Below are positions 14,576 to 21,357 of a DNA stretch of 37,182 nucleotides, piece by piece; position 1 is the stretch's first letter, and every line of letters begins with the position of its first letter. The notes under the pieces were generated by a model that worked only from the letters and a program-made list of their open reading frames with translations, did no database searches and was not told where the DNA came from. The DNA is from Rhodocyclales bacterium (GTDB lineage: Bacteria; Pseudomonadota; Gammaproteobacteria; Burkholderiales; Rhodocyclaceae): the NCBI GenBank assembly GCA_003105015.1, contig PQAF01000021.1:6349-43530 (forward strand), read 5' to 3'. The translations under genes were made by a program, and so were the position numbers.

Positions 14576-14790
14576 TTTTGCCTGTCGGCCCAATCCTGCA
14601 GGGCCTTTCCCCAGCGGGAAGCCGTCTGGGCGTCTATATCGAATATGGTGAAGCGCTTTTTCTCGCGGATGCGCAGGCGGAGCATGGGCGTGCCGCCGGC
14701 AAGGTATTCGACCTGCTGCAGCTCGATCTCCTGCCCCCAGATCGGAGCGGTGAACTTGTCCAGCGTGGTGATTTTTTCCTTGTCGTCCAT
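14572..14790 (-). CDS. Conserved small protein (72 aa), unknown, coupled to the Cas6-like gene
   Basis: A 72-residue protein that I do not recognise. It is mainly beta in pattern: TTLDKFTAPIWGQEIELQQV, then PMLRLRIREKKRFTIFDID, ending in a Trp-rich helix (SRWGKALQDWADRQ). There is no Cys, signal or membrane helix. As first gene of the minus-strand sulfur-relay operon it lies directly across the divergent control region from dsrA. The ATGA overlap with the Cas6-like gene implies they are made in equal amounts and may bind each other. Confidence 0.7.
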   Translation of the reverse strand: MDDKEKITTLDKFTAPIWGQEIELQQVEYLAGGTPMLRLRIREKKRFTIFDIDAQTASRWGKALQDWADRQK

Positions 14791-15096
14791 GTTCGTTCCA
14801 CCCGACGGCTTTGCCCGGTTACGCGGCGGCCCGACGCCGCATCAACAAGGCAAAGGCGTCAGCCATATATAAGTATTTGGCGAAATATGCCTTTCGCCAC
14901 CCTCTCCGCCTATCACCGGCATGGCGTGCCGCGGCATACCCCTTTCGGGTAGGTTTTCCCTACCCCCACGGGAGGGGGGCGATACCCTGCGGGAGGTATA
15001 GGAGATCGCAGTGCAGCATGCGTAACATCAGCGCCAACTTATAGACAGTCTGACCCCAGCAGCACCGTATATAAACCTTAGCACCGGAGACAAATC
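14791..15096. promoter_or_regulatory. Divergent control region between the sulfur-relay operon and dsrA
   Basis: These 306 bp hold no gene. From the left they contain an AT-rich stretch with CATATATAAG (14865-14874), a plausible promoter for the leftward operon, then the TACCC/GGGTA array (14936-15000). Then follows AGTCTGACCCC (15047-15057), a remnant of the repeat seen at 4041. Next comes TATATAA (15068-15074), a possible -10 for dsrA whose best -35 candidate (TAGACA) is spaced too widely to be convincing. The dsrA ribosome site GGAGA is at 15086-15090. Confidence 0.6.
14936..15000. promoter_or_regulatory. Array of TACCC/GGGTA half-sites (candidate operator)
   Basis: TACCC (14937-14941) and GGGTA (14947-14951) form one inverted pair. 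GGGTAGG (14947-14953) and CCTACCC (14959-14965) form a perfect second hairpin. ATACC (14982-14986) and GGTAT (14995-14999) form a third. The direct TACCC copies start at 14937, 14961 and 14983, about two helical turns apart, as expected for a dimeric LuxR/FixJ-type regulator binding several times. The regulator is not in the window. Confidence 0.55.
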
Positions 15097-16392
15097 ATGG
15101 CTAAGAAACAGCACGACACGCCCAATCTCGACCAGCTGGAATCGGGCCCCTGGCCCAGCTTCGTCACCGGCCTCAAGCGCCTGGCGAAGGACAAGGATGG
15201 CATGACCGACCTGCTCGGCCACCTCGAGCATTCCTACCAGACGCGCAAGGGCTACTGGAAGGGCGGCACGGTCGGCGTCTTCGGCTACGGCGGCGGCGTC
15301 ATCCCGCGCTTCACCGAGATCAAGGACGACAAGGAGCAGCCGGTCTTCAAGGATGCGGCCGAATTCCACACGCTGCGCATCATGCCGCCGGCCGGCATGC
15401 ACTATAACACCGACATCCTGCGCAAATTCTGCGACATCTGGGACAAGCACGGCTCCGGCCTGATCGCCTTCCACGGCCAGTCCGGCGACATCATGTTCCA
15501 GGGCTGCACCACCGAGAACGTGCAGAAGGCCTTCGACGAGATCAATGAACTGGGCTTCGACCTGGGCGGCGCCGGCCCCGCCGTGCGCACCTCGATGGCC
15601 TGCGTCGGCCACGCCCGCTGCGAGCAGTCCTGCTACGACGAAGGCAAGGGCCTGCGCACCATCGTCAATGCCTTCCTCGACGACATCCACCGCCCGGCCC
15701 TGCCCTACAAGTTCAAGTTCAAGTTCTCCGGCTGCCCGAACGACTGCATGAACTCCATCCAGCGCTCGGACATGGCCATCATCGGCACCTGGCGCGACAA
15801 CATCCAGACCGACGAGGCCCTGGCGAAGAAATGGTTCGCCAAGCACGGCATGAACGAGCTGGTGAACGACGTCGTCGGCATGTGCCCGACGCGCGCCATC
15901 CAGCTGAAGGAGATCAAGGCCGTCTCCAAGGACGCCGCCGTTTCCAGCGTCGCCGTCAATGACACCCAGGCCCTGGAGATCAACAACAAGGACTGCGTGC
16001 GCTGCATGCACTGCATCAACGTCATGACCGGCGCCCTGGCCCCGGGCAAGGACCGCGGCGCCACCATCCTGGTCGGCGGCAAGCGCACCCTGAAGATCGG
16101 CGACCTGATGGGCACCGTCGTCGTGCCGTTCATGAAGCTGAAGACCGACGAGGACTACGAAGCCCTCCTCGACCTGGCCAAGCGCACCGTCGATTTCTTC
16201 GCCGAGAACGCGCTGGAGCACGAGCGCACCGGCGAGATGATCGAGCGCATCGGCCTGGTGAACTTCCTCGAGGGCATCGAGGTCGAGGTCGACCCGAGCA
16301 TGATCTCGAACCCGCGCACCAACCCCTACGTCCGCATGGACGACTGGGACGAGGAAGTGGCCCGGGTCAAGGCCAAGCAGGCGGCCGCCTGA
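15097..16392 (+). CDS. dsrA: Reverse dissimilatory sulfite reductase subunit alpha
   Basis: The siroheme-containing alpha subunit of DsrAB, here the oxidative enzyme that turns DsrC-bound or reduced sulfur into sulfite in the cytoplasm. At 431 residues it has the family's usual length. The siroheme-[4Fe-4S] ligands are C169, C175 (CVGHARC) and C213, C217 (GCPNDC). The inserted ferredoxin domain binds a second cluster through C263 (MCPTRA) and C300, C303, C306 (CVRCMHC). It starts with a GGAGA site and heads the dsr operon; dsrB follows after 32 bp. A reductive role is unlikely because dsrEFH and dsrL are present and dsrD is absent. Confidence 0.98.
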   Translation: MAKKQHDTPNLDQLESGPWPSFVTGLKRLAKDKDGMTDLLGHLEHSYQTRKGYWKGGTVGVFGYGGGVIPRFTEIKDDKEQPVFKDAAEFHTLRIMPPAGMHYNTDILRKFCDIWDKHGSGLIAFHGQSGDIMFQGCTTENVQKAFDEINELGFDLGGAGPAVRTSMACVGHARCEQSCYDEGKGLRTIVNAFLDDIHRPALPYKFKFKFSGCPNDCMNSIQRSDMAIIGTWRDNIQTDEALAKKWFAKHGMNELVNDVVGMCPTRAIQLKEIKAVSKDAAVSSVAVNDTQALEINNKDCVRCMHCINVMTGALAPGKDRGATILVGGKRTLKIGDLMGTVVVPFMKLKTDEDYEALLDLAKRTVDFFAENALEHERTGEMIERIGLVNFLEGIEVEVDPSMISNPRTNPYVRMDDWDEEVARVKAKQAAA

Positions 16393-16424
16393 TCGACGAA
16401 CGTACAAACTGACGGAGACACACC

Positions 16425-17501
16425 ATGTCACAGCCTCAATTGCGCAAGCCGGTCGAGTGCGGCGTGCCGGACCACATGCAGTACCTGCATCCGACCCTGC
16501 GGAAGAACTACGGCAACTGGAAATACCATGACCGGCCCCGGCCCGGCGTGCTGCACCACGTCTCGCATTCCGGCGAGGAAGTCTGGTCGGTGCGCGCCGG
16601 CACGCAGCGCCAGATGGACGTCTACACCATCCGCAAGCTGTGCGACATCGCCGACAAGTACGCCGAAGGCCATGTCCGCTTCACCATCCGCAGCAACATC
16701 GAGTTCATGGTCGCCGACGAGAAGAAGGTGGCCCCGCTGATCGCCGAACTGGAGAAGAGCGGCTTCCCGGTCGGCGGCACCGGCAACTCGGTGTCGATGA
16801 TCGCCCACACCCAGGGCTGGCTGCACTGCGACATCCCCGGCACCGACGCCTCGGGCGTGGTGAAGTCCCTGATGGACGAGCTCTACGAGGAATTCATCCA
16901 CGAGGAAATGCCGAACCGCGTGCGCCTGTCCACCTCCTGCTGCGAGATCAACTGCGGCGGCCAGGCCGACCTGGCCATCGTCATCCAGCACACCAAGCCG
17001 CCGAAGATCAACCACGACCTCGTCGCCAACGTCTGCGAGCGCCCGTCCGTCGTCGCGCGCTGCCCGGTGGCGGCCATCCGCCCGGCCATGGTGAACGGCA
17101 AGCCCTCGCTGGAAGTCGACGAGAAGAAGTGCGTCTGCTGCGGCGCCTGCTTCCCGCCCTGCCCGCCCATGCAGATCAACGATCCCGAGCACTCGAAGCT
17201 GGCGATCTGGGTCGGCGGCAAGAACTCCAACGCCCGCATCAAGCCGCAGTTCATGAAGATGGTCGCGGCGGGCCTGCCCAACAACGCCCCGCGCTGGCCC
17301 GAAGTCGCCGCCGTGGTGAAGAAGATCCTGCGCGTGTACAAGGAAGATGCCCGTCCCTGGGAGCGCATGGCCGACTGGATCGAGCGCATCGGCTGGCCGC
17401 GCTTCTTCGAGAAGACCGGCCTGCCCTTCACGAAGTACCTGATCGACGACTGGCGCGGCTCGCGTTCGAACCTGAACGCCTCGACGCACATCCGCTTCTG
17501 A
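16425..17501 (+). CDS. dsrB: Reverse dissimilatory sulfite reductase subunit beta
   Basis: The beta subunit that completes the alpha2beta2 DsrAB enzyme and houses the catalytic siroheme with DsrA residues. The 358-residue protein has the SCCEINCGG motif (C172, C173, C177), ARCPVAAI (C213) and the ferredoxin domain CVCCGACFPPCPP (C236, C239, C242, C246). The N-terminal MQYLHPTLRKNYGNWKYHD and the HTQGWLHCD sequence are typical. It is joined to dsrA in the operon and followed 12 bp later by dsrE. Confidence 0.98.
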   Translation: MSQPQLRKPVECGVPDHMQYLHPTLRKNYGNWKYHDRPRPGVLHHVSHSGEEVWSVRAGTQRQMDVYTIRKLCDIADKYAEGHVRFTIRSNIEFMVADEKKVAPLIAELEKSGFPVGGTGNSVSMIAHTQGWLHCDIPGTDASGVVKSLMDELYEEFIHEEMPNRVRLSTSCCEINCGGQADLAIVIQHTKPPKINHDLVANVCERPSVVARCPVAAIRPAMVNGKPSLEVDEKKCVCCGACFPPCPPMQINDPEHSKLAIWVGGKNSNARIKPQFMKMVAAGLPNNAPRWPEVAAVVKKILRVYKEDARPWERMADWIERIGWPRFFEKTGLPFTKYLIDDWRGSRSNLNASTHIRF

Positions 17502-17513
17502 TTCGGAGACGCC

Positions 17514-17873
17514 ATGAAGATCGGCATCCTCATCAACGAAGGCCCCTACACGCACCAGGCCACGGACAGCGCCTACCTGTTCGCCCGCGCCGCCATCGAG
17601 AAGGGACACGAGGTCAGCCGCGTGTTCTTCTACCACGACGGCGTGAACAACTCGACGCGCCTGACCGAGCCGCCGCAGGACGACCGCCACATCGTGAACC
17701 GCTGGGCCAAGCTGGCCCAGGAGCACGGCATCGACCTGGTGGTGTGCGTGGCCGCCGCCCTGCGCCGCGGCATCAAGGACGAGAACCTGGCGCCCGGCTT
17801 CCGCATCTCGGGGCTGGGGCAGCTGATCGAAGCCGGCATCCAGGCCGACCGTCTGGTCACCTTCGGCGATTAA
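17514..17873 (+). CDS. dsrE: Sulfur relay protein DsrE
   Basis: DsrE forms the heterohexamer DsrE2F2H2, which carries sulfur from TusA/rhodanese to DsrC. The 119-residue DsrE-fold protein begins KIGILINEGPYTHQATDSA and keeps the active persulfide-forming Cys at position 78 (LVVCVAAALRRGI). The AAALRRGI segment is a family marker. The gene is in the classic dsrABEFH order, 12 bp after dsrB and 24 bp before dsrF. Confidence 0.96.
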   Translation: MKIGILINEGPYTHQATDSAYLFARAAIEKGHEVSRVFFYHDGVNNSTRLTEPPQDDRHIVNRWAKLAQEHGIDLVVCVAAALRRGIKDENLAPGFRISGLGQLIEAGIQADRLVTFGD

Positions 17874-17897
17874 GGCAAGGCTCAGGGAGACATCGCG

Positions 17898-18269
17898 ATG
17901 AGCGAAGGACAAATCAAGAAATTCATGTACGTGAACCGCAAGGCACCGCACGGCACCATCTACGCGCTGGAGTCGCTGGAAGTGGTGCTGATCGCCGCCG
18001 CCTTCGACCAGGACGTCAGCCTGGCCTTCATGGACGACGGCGTGTACCAGCTGAAGAAGGGCTGGAACACCAAGGGCATCGAGGTGAAGAGCTTCCAGCC
18101 GACCTACCGCGCGCTGGACGACTACGACATCAACAAGCTCTACGTCGAGAAGGAGGCCCTGGAAGCGCGCGGCCTGACGGAAGAGGACATGTGCGTGCCC
18201 GTCGAGGTGCTCTCGCGCGCCGAGATCGGCAAGCTGATGGAAACCCAGGACGTGGTCCTGAGCTTCTAA
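17898..18269 (+). CDS. dsrF: Sulfur relay protein DsrF
   Basis: The DsrF subunit of DsrEFH. A 123-residue DsrE-fold protein with KFMYVNRKAPHGTIYALESL near the N-terminus and LAFMDDGVYQLKKGWNT in the middle. It lacks the catalytic Cys of DsrE in that position, as expected of DsrF, and is structural. A ribosome site (AGGGAGA) precedes the ATG. It is 12 bp from dsrH. Confidence 0.95.
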   Translation: MSEGQIKKFMYVNRKAPHGTIYALESLEVVLIAAAFDQDVSLAFMDDGVYQLKKGWNTKGIEVKSFQPTYRALDDYDINKLYVEKEALEARGLTEEDMCVPVEVLSRAEIGKLMETQDVVLSF

Positions 18270-18281
18270 AGGGGAAATAAG

Positions 18282-18581
18282 ATGCTGCACATCGTGAACA
18301 AGTCGCCCCTGGACCGCAATTCCCTGGACACCTGCCTCGCCACGGCGCAGCCGGGCGGCGCCCTGCTGCTCATCGAGGACGGCGTCTACGCCGCGACGAA
18401 CGGCAATGCCGCCGCCGGCAAGCTGAAGCAGGCCATGGGCCAGATGAAGGTCTATGCGCTGAAACCCGATCTGGAGGCGCGCGGCATGGCCGATCGCGTC
18501 CTGGAAGGCGTCAACCTGGTCGATTACGGCGGCTTCGTCGATCTCGTGACGGAACACGCCACCTGCCAATCCTGGCTGTAA
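18282..18581 (+). CDS. dsrH: Sulfur relay protein DsrH
   Basis: The DsrH subunit of DsrEFH. At 99 residues it has the TusB-like opening MLHIVNKSPLDRNSLDTCL, with a Cys (C18) in the position expected of DsrH, and the LLLIEDGVYAAT segment. The C-terminus has a second Cys (ATCQSWL). It completes the EFH module and is followed 30 bp later by dsrC. Confidence 0.95.
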   Translation: MLHIVNKSPLDRNSLDTCLATAQPGGALLLIEDGVYAATNGNAAAGKLKQAMGQMKVYALKPDLEARGMADRVLEGVNLVDYGGFVDLVTEHATCQSWL

Positions 18582-18611
18582 GCGATTTTTGGTTTTTTAA
18601 GGAGATACACC

Positions 18612-18944
18612 ATGGCTATCGAAGTGAATGGCAAGACCTACGAGACCGACGAGGAAGGCTACCTGACCGACATCAACGAGTGGAACGAGGATGTCGCCAA
18701 GATTCTCGCCGAGCAGGAAAACATCAACATGAGCGAGCAGCACTGGGAGGTCATCAACTTCCTGCGCGAGTACTACAACGAGTTCCAGATCGCCCCGGCC
18801 GTGCGCGTGCTGACCAAGGCCATCGGCAAGAAGCTGGGGCCGGAGAAGGGCAACAGCCAGTACCTGTACGAGCTGTTCCCCTACGGCCCGGGCAAGCAGG
18901 CGTGCAAGATCGCCGGCCTGCCGAAGCCGACCGGCTGCATCTGA
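18612..18944 (+). CDS. dsrC: Sulfur carrier protein DsrC
   Basis: The central sulfur carrier that presents persulfide or trisulfide sulfur to DsrAB and exchanges electrons with DsrMKJOP. The 110-residue protein has the DsrC fold (DEEGYLTDINEWNEDVAK, SEQHWEVINFLREYY) and the C-terminal arm GPGKQACKIAGLPKPTGCI. Both working cysteines are present: CysB at 98 and CysA at 109, the penultimate residue, ten residues apart. This differs from the two Cys-less paralogs at 12659 and 13107. A very strong AAGGAGA site precedes the start, and a structured repeat lies between it and dsrM. Confidence 0.98.
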   Translation: MAIEVNGKTYETDEEGYLTDINEWNEDVAKILAEQENINMSEQHWEVINFLREYYNEFQIAPAVRVLTKAIGKKLGPEKGNSQYLYELFPYGPGKQACKIAGLPKPTGCI

Positions 18945-18966
18945 TTCGCCGGACTCGCCGGTAGCC

Positions 18967-19030
18967 CGTCGTTCCCGCGCAAGCGGGAATCCAGGATGAG
19001 TGCTGGGTCCCCGCCTGCGCGGGGACGACA
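18967..19030. repeat. Paired hairpin repeat (TTCCCGC...GCGGGAA) between dsrC and dsrM
   Basis: Hairpin 1 is TTCCCGC-GCAA-GCGGGAA (18972-18989) and hairpin 2 is GTCCCCGC-CTGC-GCGGGGAC (19007-19026). The outer bases CGTCGTTCCCGC and GCGGGGACGAC are also complementary, so one long cruciform can form. Repeats of this type are common in betaproteobacteria (REP/BIME-like, and like the dRS3 core ATTCCC-N8-GGGAAT). In an operon it could protect the dsrC message or reduce read-through to dsrM. Confidence 0.85.
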
Positions 19031-19066
19031 GGGCATGGCCCACAACGCACGGACAGCCCCTAGCCC

Positions 19067-19798
19067 ATGAGCGCAGCCACGATCTTCTTCGCCGTCCTCT
19101 TCTACGCCGCCACGGCGATCCTCGTCGCCGGCCTGGCGTACAAGATCGCCGACTACTTCCGCACGCCGGCGCCGCTGAAGATCCCCACCACCCCGGCGCC
19201 GACCACCACCGGCGGCGTGGTGCTGCGCATGCTGCGCGAAGTGGCGCTGTTCGAGAGCCTGTTCAAGTCCAACCTGTGGATCTGGGCCTTCGGCATCCTC
19301 TTCCACGGCGCGCTGCTGCTGGTGCTGCTGCGCCACCTGCGCTACTTCACCGAGCCGGTGTGGTTCTGGGTCGGCTGGGTGCAACCCTTCGGCCTGTATG
19401 CCGGCTTCGCCATGGTGGCCGGCCTCGCCGGCCTGTGGGGCCGCCGCTTCGTCGTCGAGCGCATCCGCTACATCTCGACGCCGTCCGACCACCTGATGCT
19501 GGCCCTGCTCGCCGGCATCGGCCTCTCCGGCCTGGCCATGAAGTTCCTCATGCACACCGACATCGTCGCCGTGAAGGCCTTCTTCCTCGGCCTGATGCGC
19601 TTCGACGTGCAGCCGCTGCCCGCGCATCCGGGCCTCTACATCCACCTGACGCTGGTGGCGCTGCTGATGATCATCTTCCCCTTCAGCAAGCTGCTGCACG
19701 CGCCGGGCGTGTTCTTCAGCCCGTCGCGCAACCAGGCCGACGACCCGCGCGAGAAGCGCCATCTGGCGCCCTGGGCCGCCGAACTCGAGAAGAACTGA
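19067..19798 (+). CDS. dsrM: DsrM, cytochrome b-type membrane subunit of DsrMKJOP
   Basis: A 243-residue NarI-like integral membrane protein that binds heme b and exchanges electrons with menaquinone or ubiquinone. Hydrophobic helices are seen at about 4-24, 70-90, 100-123, 147-166 and 190-210, with His residues in the helices (FHGALLLVLLRHLRYF, HPGLYIHLT) as heme ligands. The first helix carries the start. It precedes dsrK by 7 bp, the usual tight pair, and a paired-hairpin repeat lies upstream. Confidence 0.95.
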   Translation: MSAATIFFAVLFYAATAILVAGLAYKIADYFRTPAPLKIPTTPAPTTTGGVVLRMLREVALFESLFKSNLWIWAFGILFHGALLLVLLRHLRYFTEPVWFWVGWVQPFGLYAGFAMVAGLAGLWGRRFVVERIRYISTPSDHLMLALLAGIGLSGLAMKFLMHTDIVAVKAFFLGLMRFDVQPLPAHPGLYIHLTLVALLMIIFPFSKLLHAPGVFFSPSRNQADDPREKRHLAPWAAELEKN

Positions 19799-19805
19799 GA
19801 CTGCC

Positions 19806-21338
19806 ATGGCCGCCGCAGAATTCACGACACCCGAACTCAAGGACTTCCCCGCCATCCCGGCGCTGCAGCGCGACGCCATGGCGGAGAGCAAGCCCTACGT
19901 CGCCAGCGACAAGATCAACACGGCCATCGGCTTCCCCGGCGAGCTGGTGCCGGACTGGGAGGCCAAGGCCATCGGCCACCTCGGCGAGCTGCTGAAGAAA
20001 TACCGCTCGCTCAAGGTCTACCTCGACGCCTGCGTGCATTGCGGCGCCTGCACCGACAAGTGCCACTATTTCCTCGGCACCGGCGACCCGAAGAACATGC
20101 CGGTGGCGCGCCAGGACCTGCTGCGCGGCGTCTACCGCCGCCACTTCACCCTGGCCGGCAAGCTGTTCCCGAAGCTGGTCGGCGCCACCGACCTGACGCG
20201 CGAAGTGCTCGACGACTGGTACAAGTACTACCACCAGTGTTCCGAGTGCCGCCGCTGCTCGGTGTTCTGCCCCTACGGCATCGACACCGCCGAGATCACC
20301 ATGGCCGGCCGCGAGATCCTCGATTCGATCGGCTACGGCCAGAAGTACTCGAACGAGATCATCGGCAAGGTACACAAGATCGGCAACAACCTCGGCCTGC
20401 CCGGCCCGGCGCTGGCAGACACCCTTCAGGGCGTCGAGGAGGACGTCAAGGAAGACACCGGCGTCGACGTCAAGTATCCGATGGACGTGAAGGGCGCCGA
20501 GGTCCTGCTGATCACCCCCTCGGCCGACTTCTTCGCCGAGCCGCACATCGACAGCCTGATCGGCTACGGCAAGGTCTTCCACGCCGCCGGCATTTCCTGG
20601 ACGCTGTCCTCGAAGGCCTCGGAAGCCGGCAACTTCGGCATGTTCATCGGCAACTACGACCAGCTGCGGACGATCGCCCTGCGCATCCGCGAGGCGGCCC
20701 TCGAACTGGGCGTCAAGCGCATCGTCGTCGGCGAATGCGGCCACGCCTGGCGCGTCGCCTACAGCTTCTGGAACACCCTGACCGGCATCGGCGCCGGCGC
20801 CAACGATCCCTTCGCGGTGCAGCTGCAGAGCCAGCTCGACCACCGCTACAAGCAGCCGGCGCACATCTGCGAGGTAACCTGGGACCTGATCCAGCGCGGC
20901 GCCCTGAAGTTCGACAAATCCGCCAACGACCACCGCATCATCACCTTCCACGACTCCTGCAACGTGGCGCGCGCCTCGCGCATGGGCGACACGCCCGGCG
21001 GCCAGTTCGATATCCCGCGATCGATCATCAAGGCCGTGGCGAACAATTACTTCGAGATGGCGCCCGGCACCACGCACGAGGCGACCTTCTGCTGCGGCGG
21101 CGGCGGCGGCGTGCTCACCGACGAGCTGCTCGAGCTGCGCGTCAAGGGCTCGATGCCGCGCATGGGCGCGCTCAAGCAGGTGGTGGACCAGCATGGCGTG
21201 AATTTCATGGCGACCATCTGCGCCATCTGCAAGGCGCAGTTCACCAAGGTCCTGCCCTACTACAAGTTCAACCGCGGCATGGTCGGCGGCGTGCACCAGC
21301 TCGTCAGCACGGCCATCCGGCTCGGCAGCAACGATTAA
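19806..21338 (+). CDS. dsrK: DsrK, heterodisulfide-reductase-like catalytic subunit of DsrMKJOP
   Basis: A 510-residue cytoplasmic iron-sulfur protein that is thought to reduce or oxidise the DsrC cysteine pair. Two [4Fe-4S] ferredoxin motifs are CVHCGACTDKC (about residue 76) and CSECRRCSVFCP (about 145). The C-terminal half has the HdrD-type CCG region: HDSCNVARASRMG, then FCCGGGGGVL (about 429), then CAICKAQF (about 472), which binds the special noncubane-type cluster. It is membrane-tethered through DsrM. It is followed by dsrL 19 bp later. Confidence 0.97.
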   Translation: MAAAEFTTPELKDFPAIPALQRDAMAESKPYVASDKINTAIGFPGELVPDWEAKAIGHLGELLKKYRSLKVYLDACVHCGACTDKCHYFLGTGDPKNMPVARQDLLRGVYRRHFTLAGKLFPKLVGATDLTREVLDDWYKYYHQCSECRRCSVFCPYGIDTAEITMAGREILDSIGYGQKYSNEIIGKVHKIGNNLGLPGPALADTLQGVEEDVKEDTGVDVKYPMDVKGAEVLLITPSADFFAEPHIDSLIGYGKVFHAAGISWTLSSKASEAGNFGMFIGNYDQLRTIALRIREAALELGVKRIVVGECGHAWRVAYSFWNTLTGIGAGANDPFAVQLQSQLDHRYKQPAHICEVTWDLIQRGALKFDKSANDHRIITFHDSCNVARASRMGDTPGGQFDIPRSIIKAVANNYFEMAPGTTHEATFCCGGGGGVLTDELLELRVKGSMPRMGALKQVVDQHGVNFMATICAICKAQFTKVLPYYKFNRGMVGGVHQLVSTAIRLGSND

Positions 21339-21357
21339 GCATTACAAGGAGACAAAG

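Noticed and set aside
16428..18569. Very long antisense open frame opposite dsrB to dsrH
   Set aside because: It is a by-product of high GC codon use in the real dsr genes; the sequence is low-complexity and has no family features.
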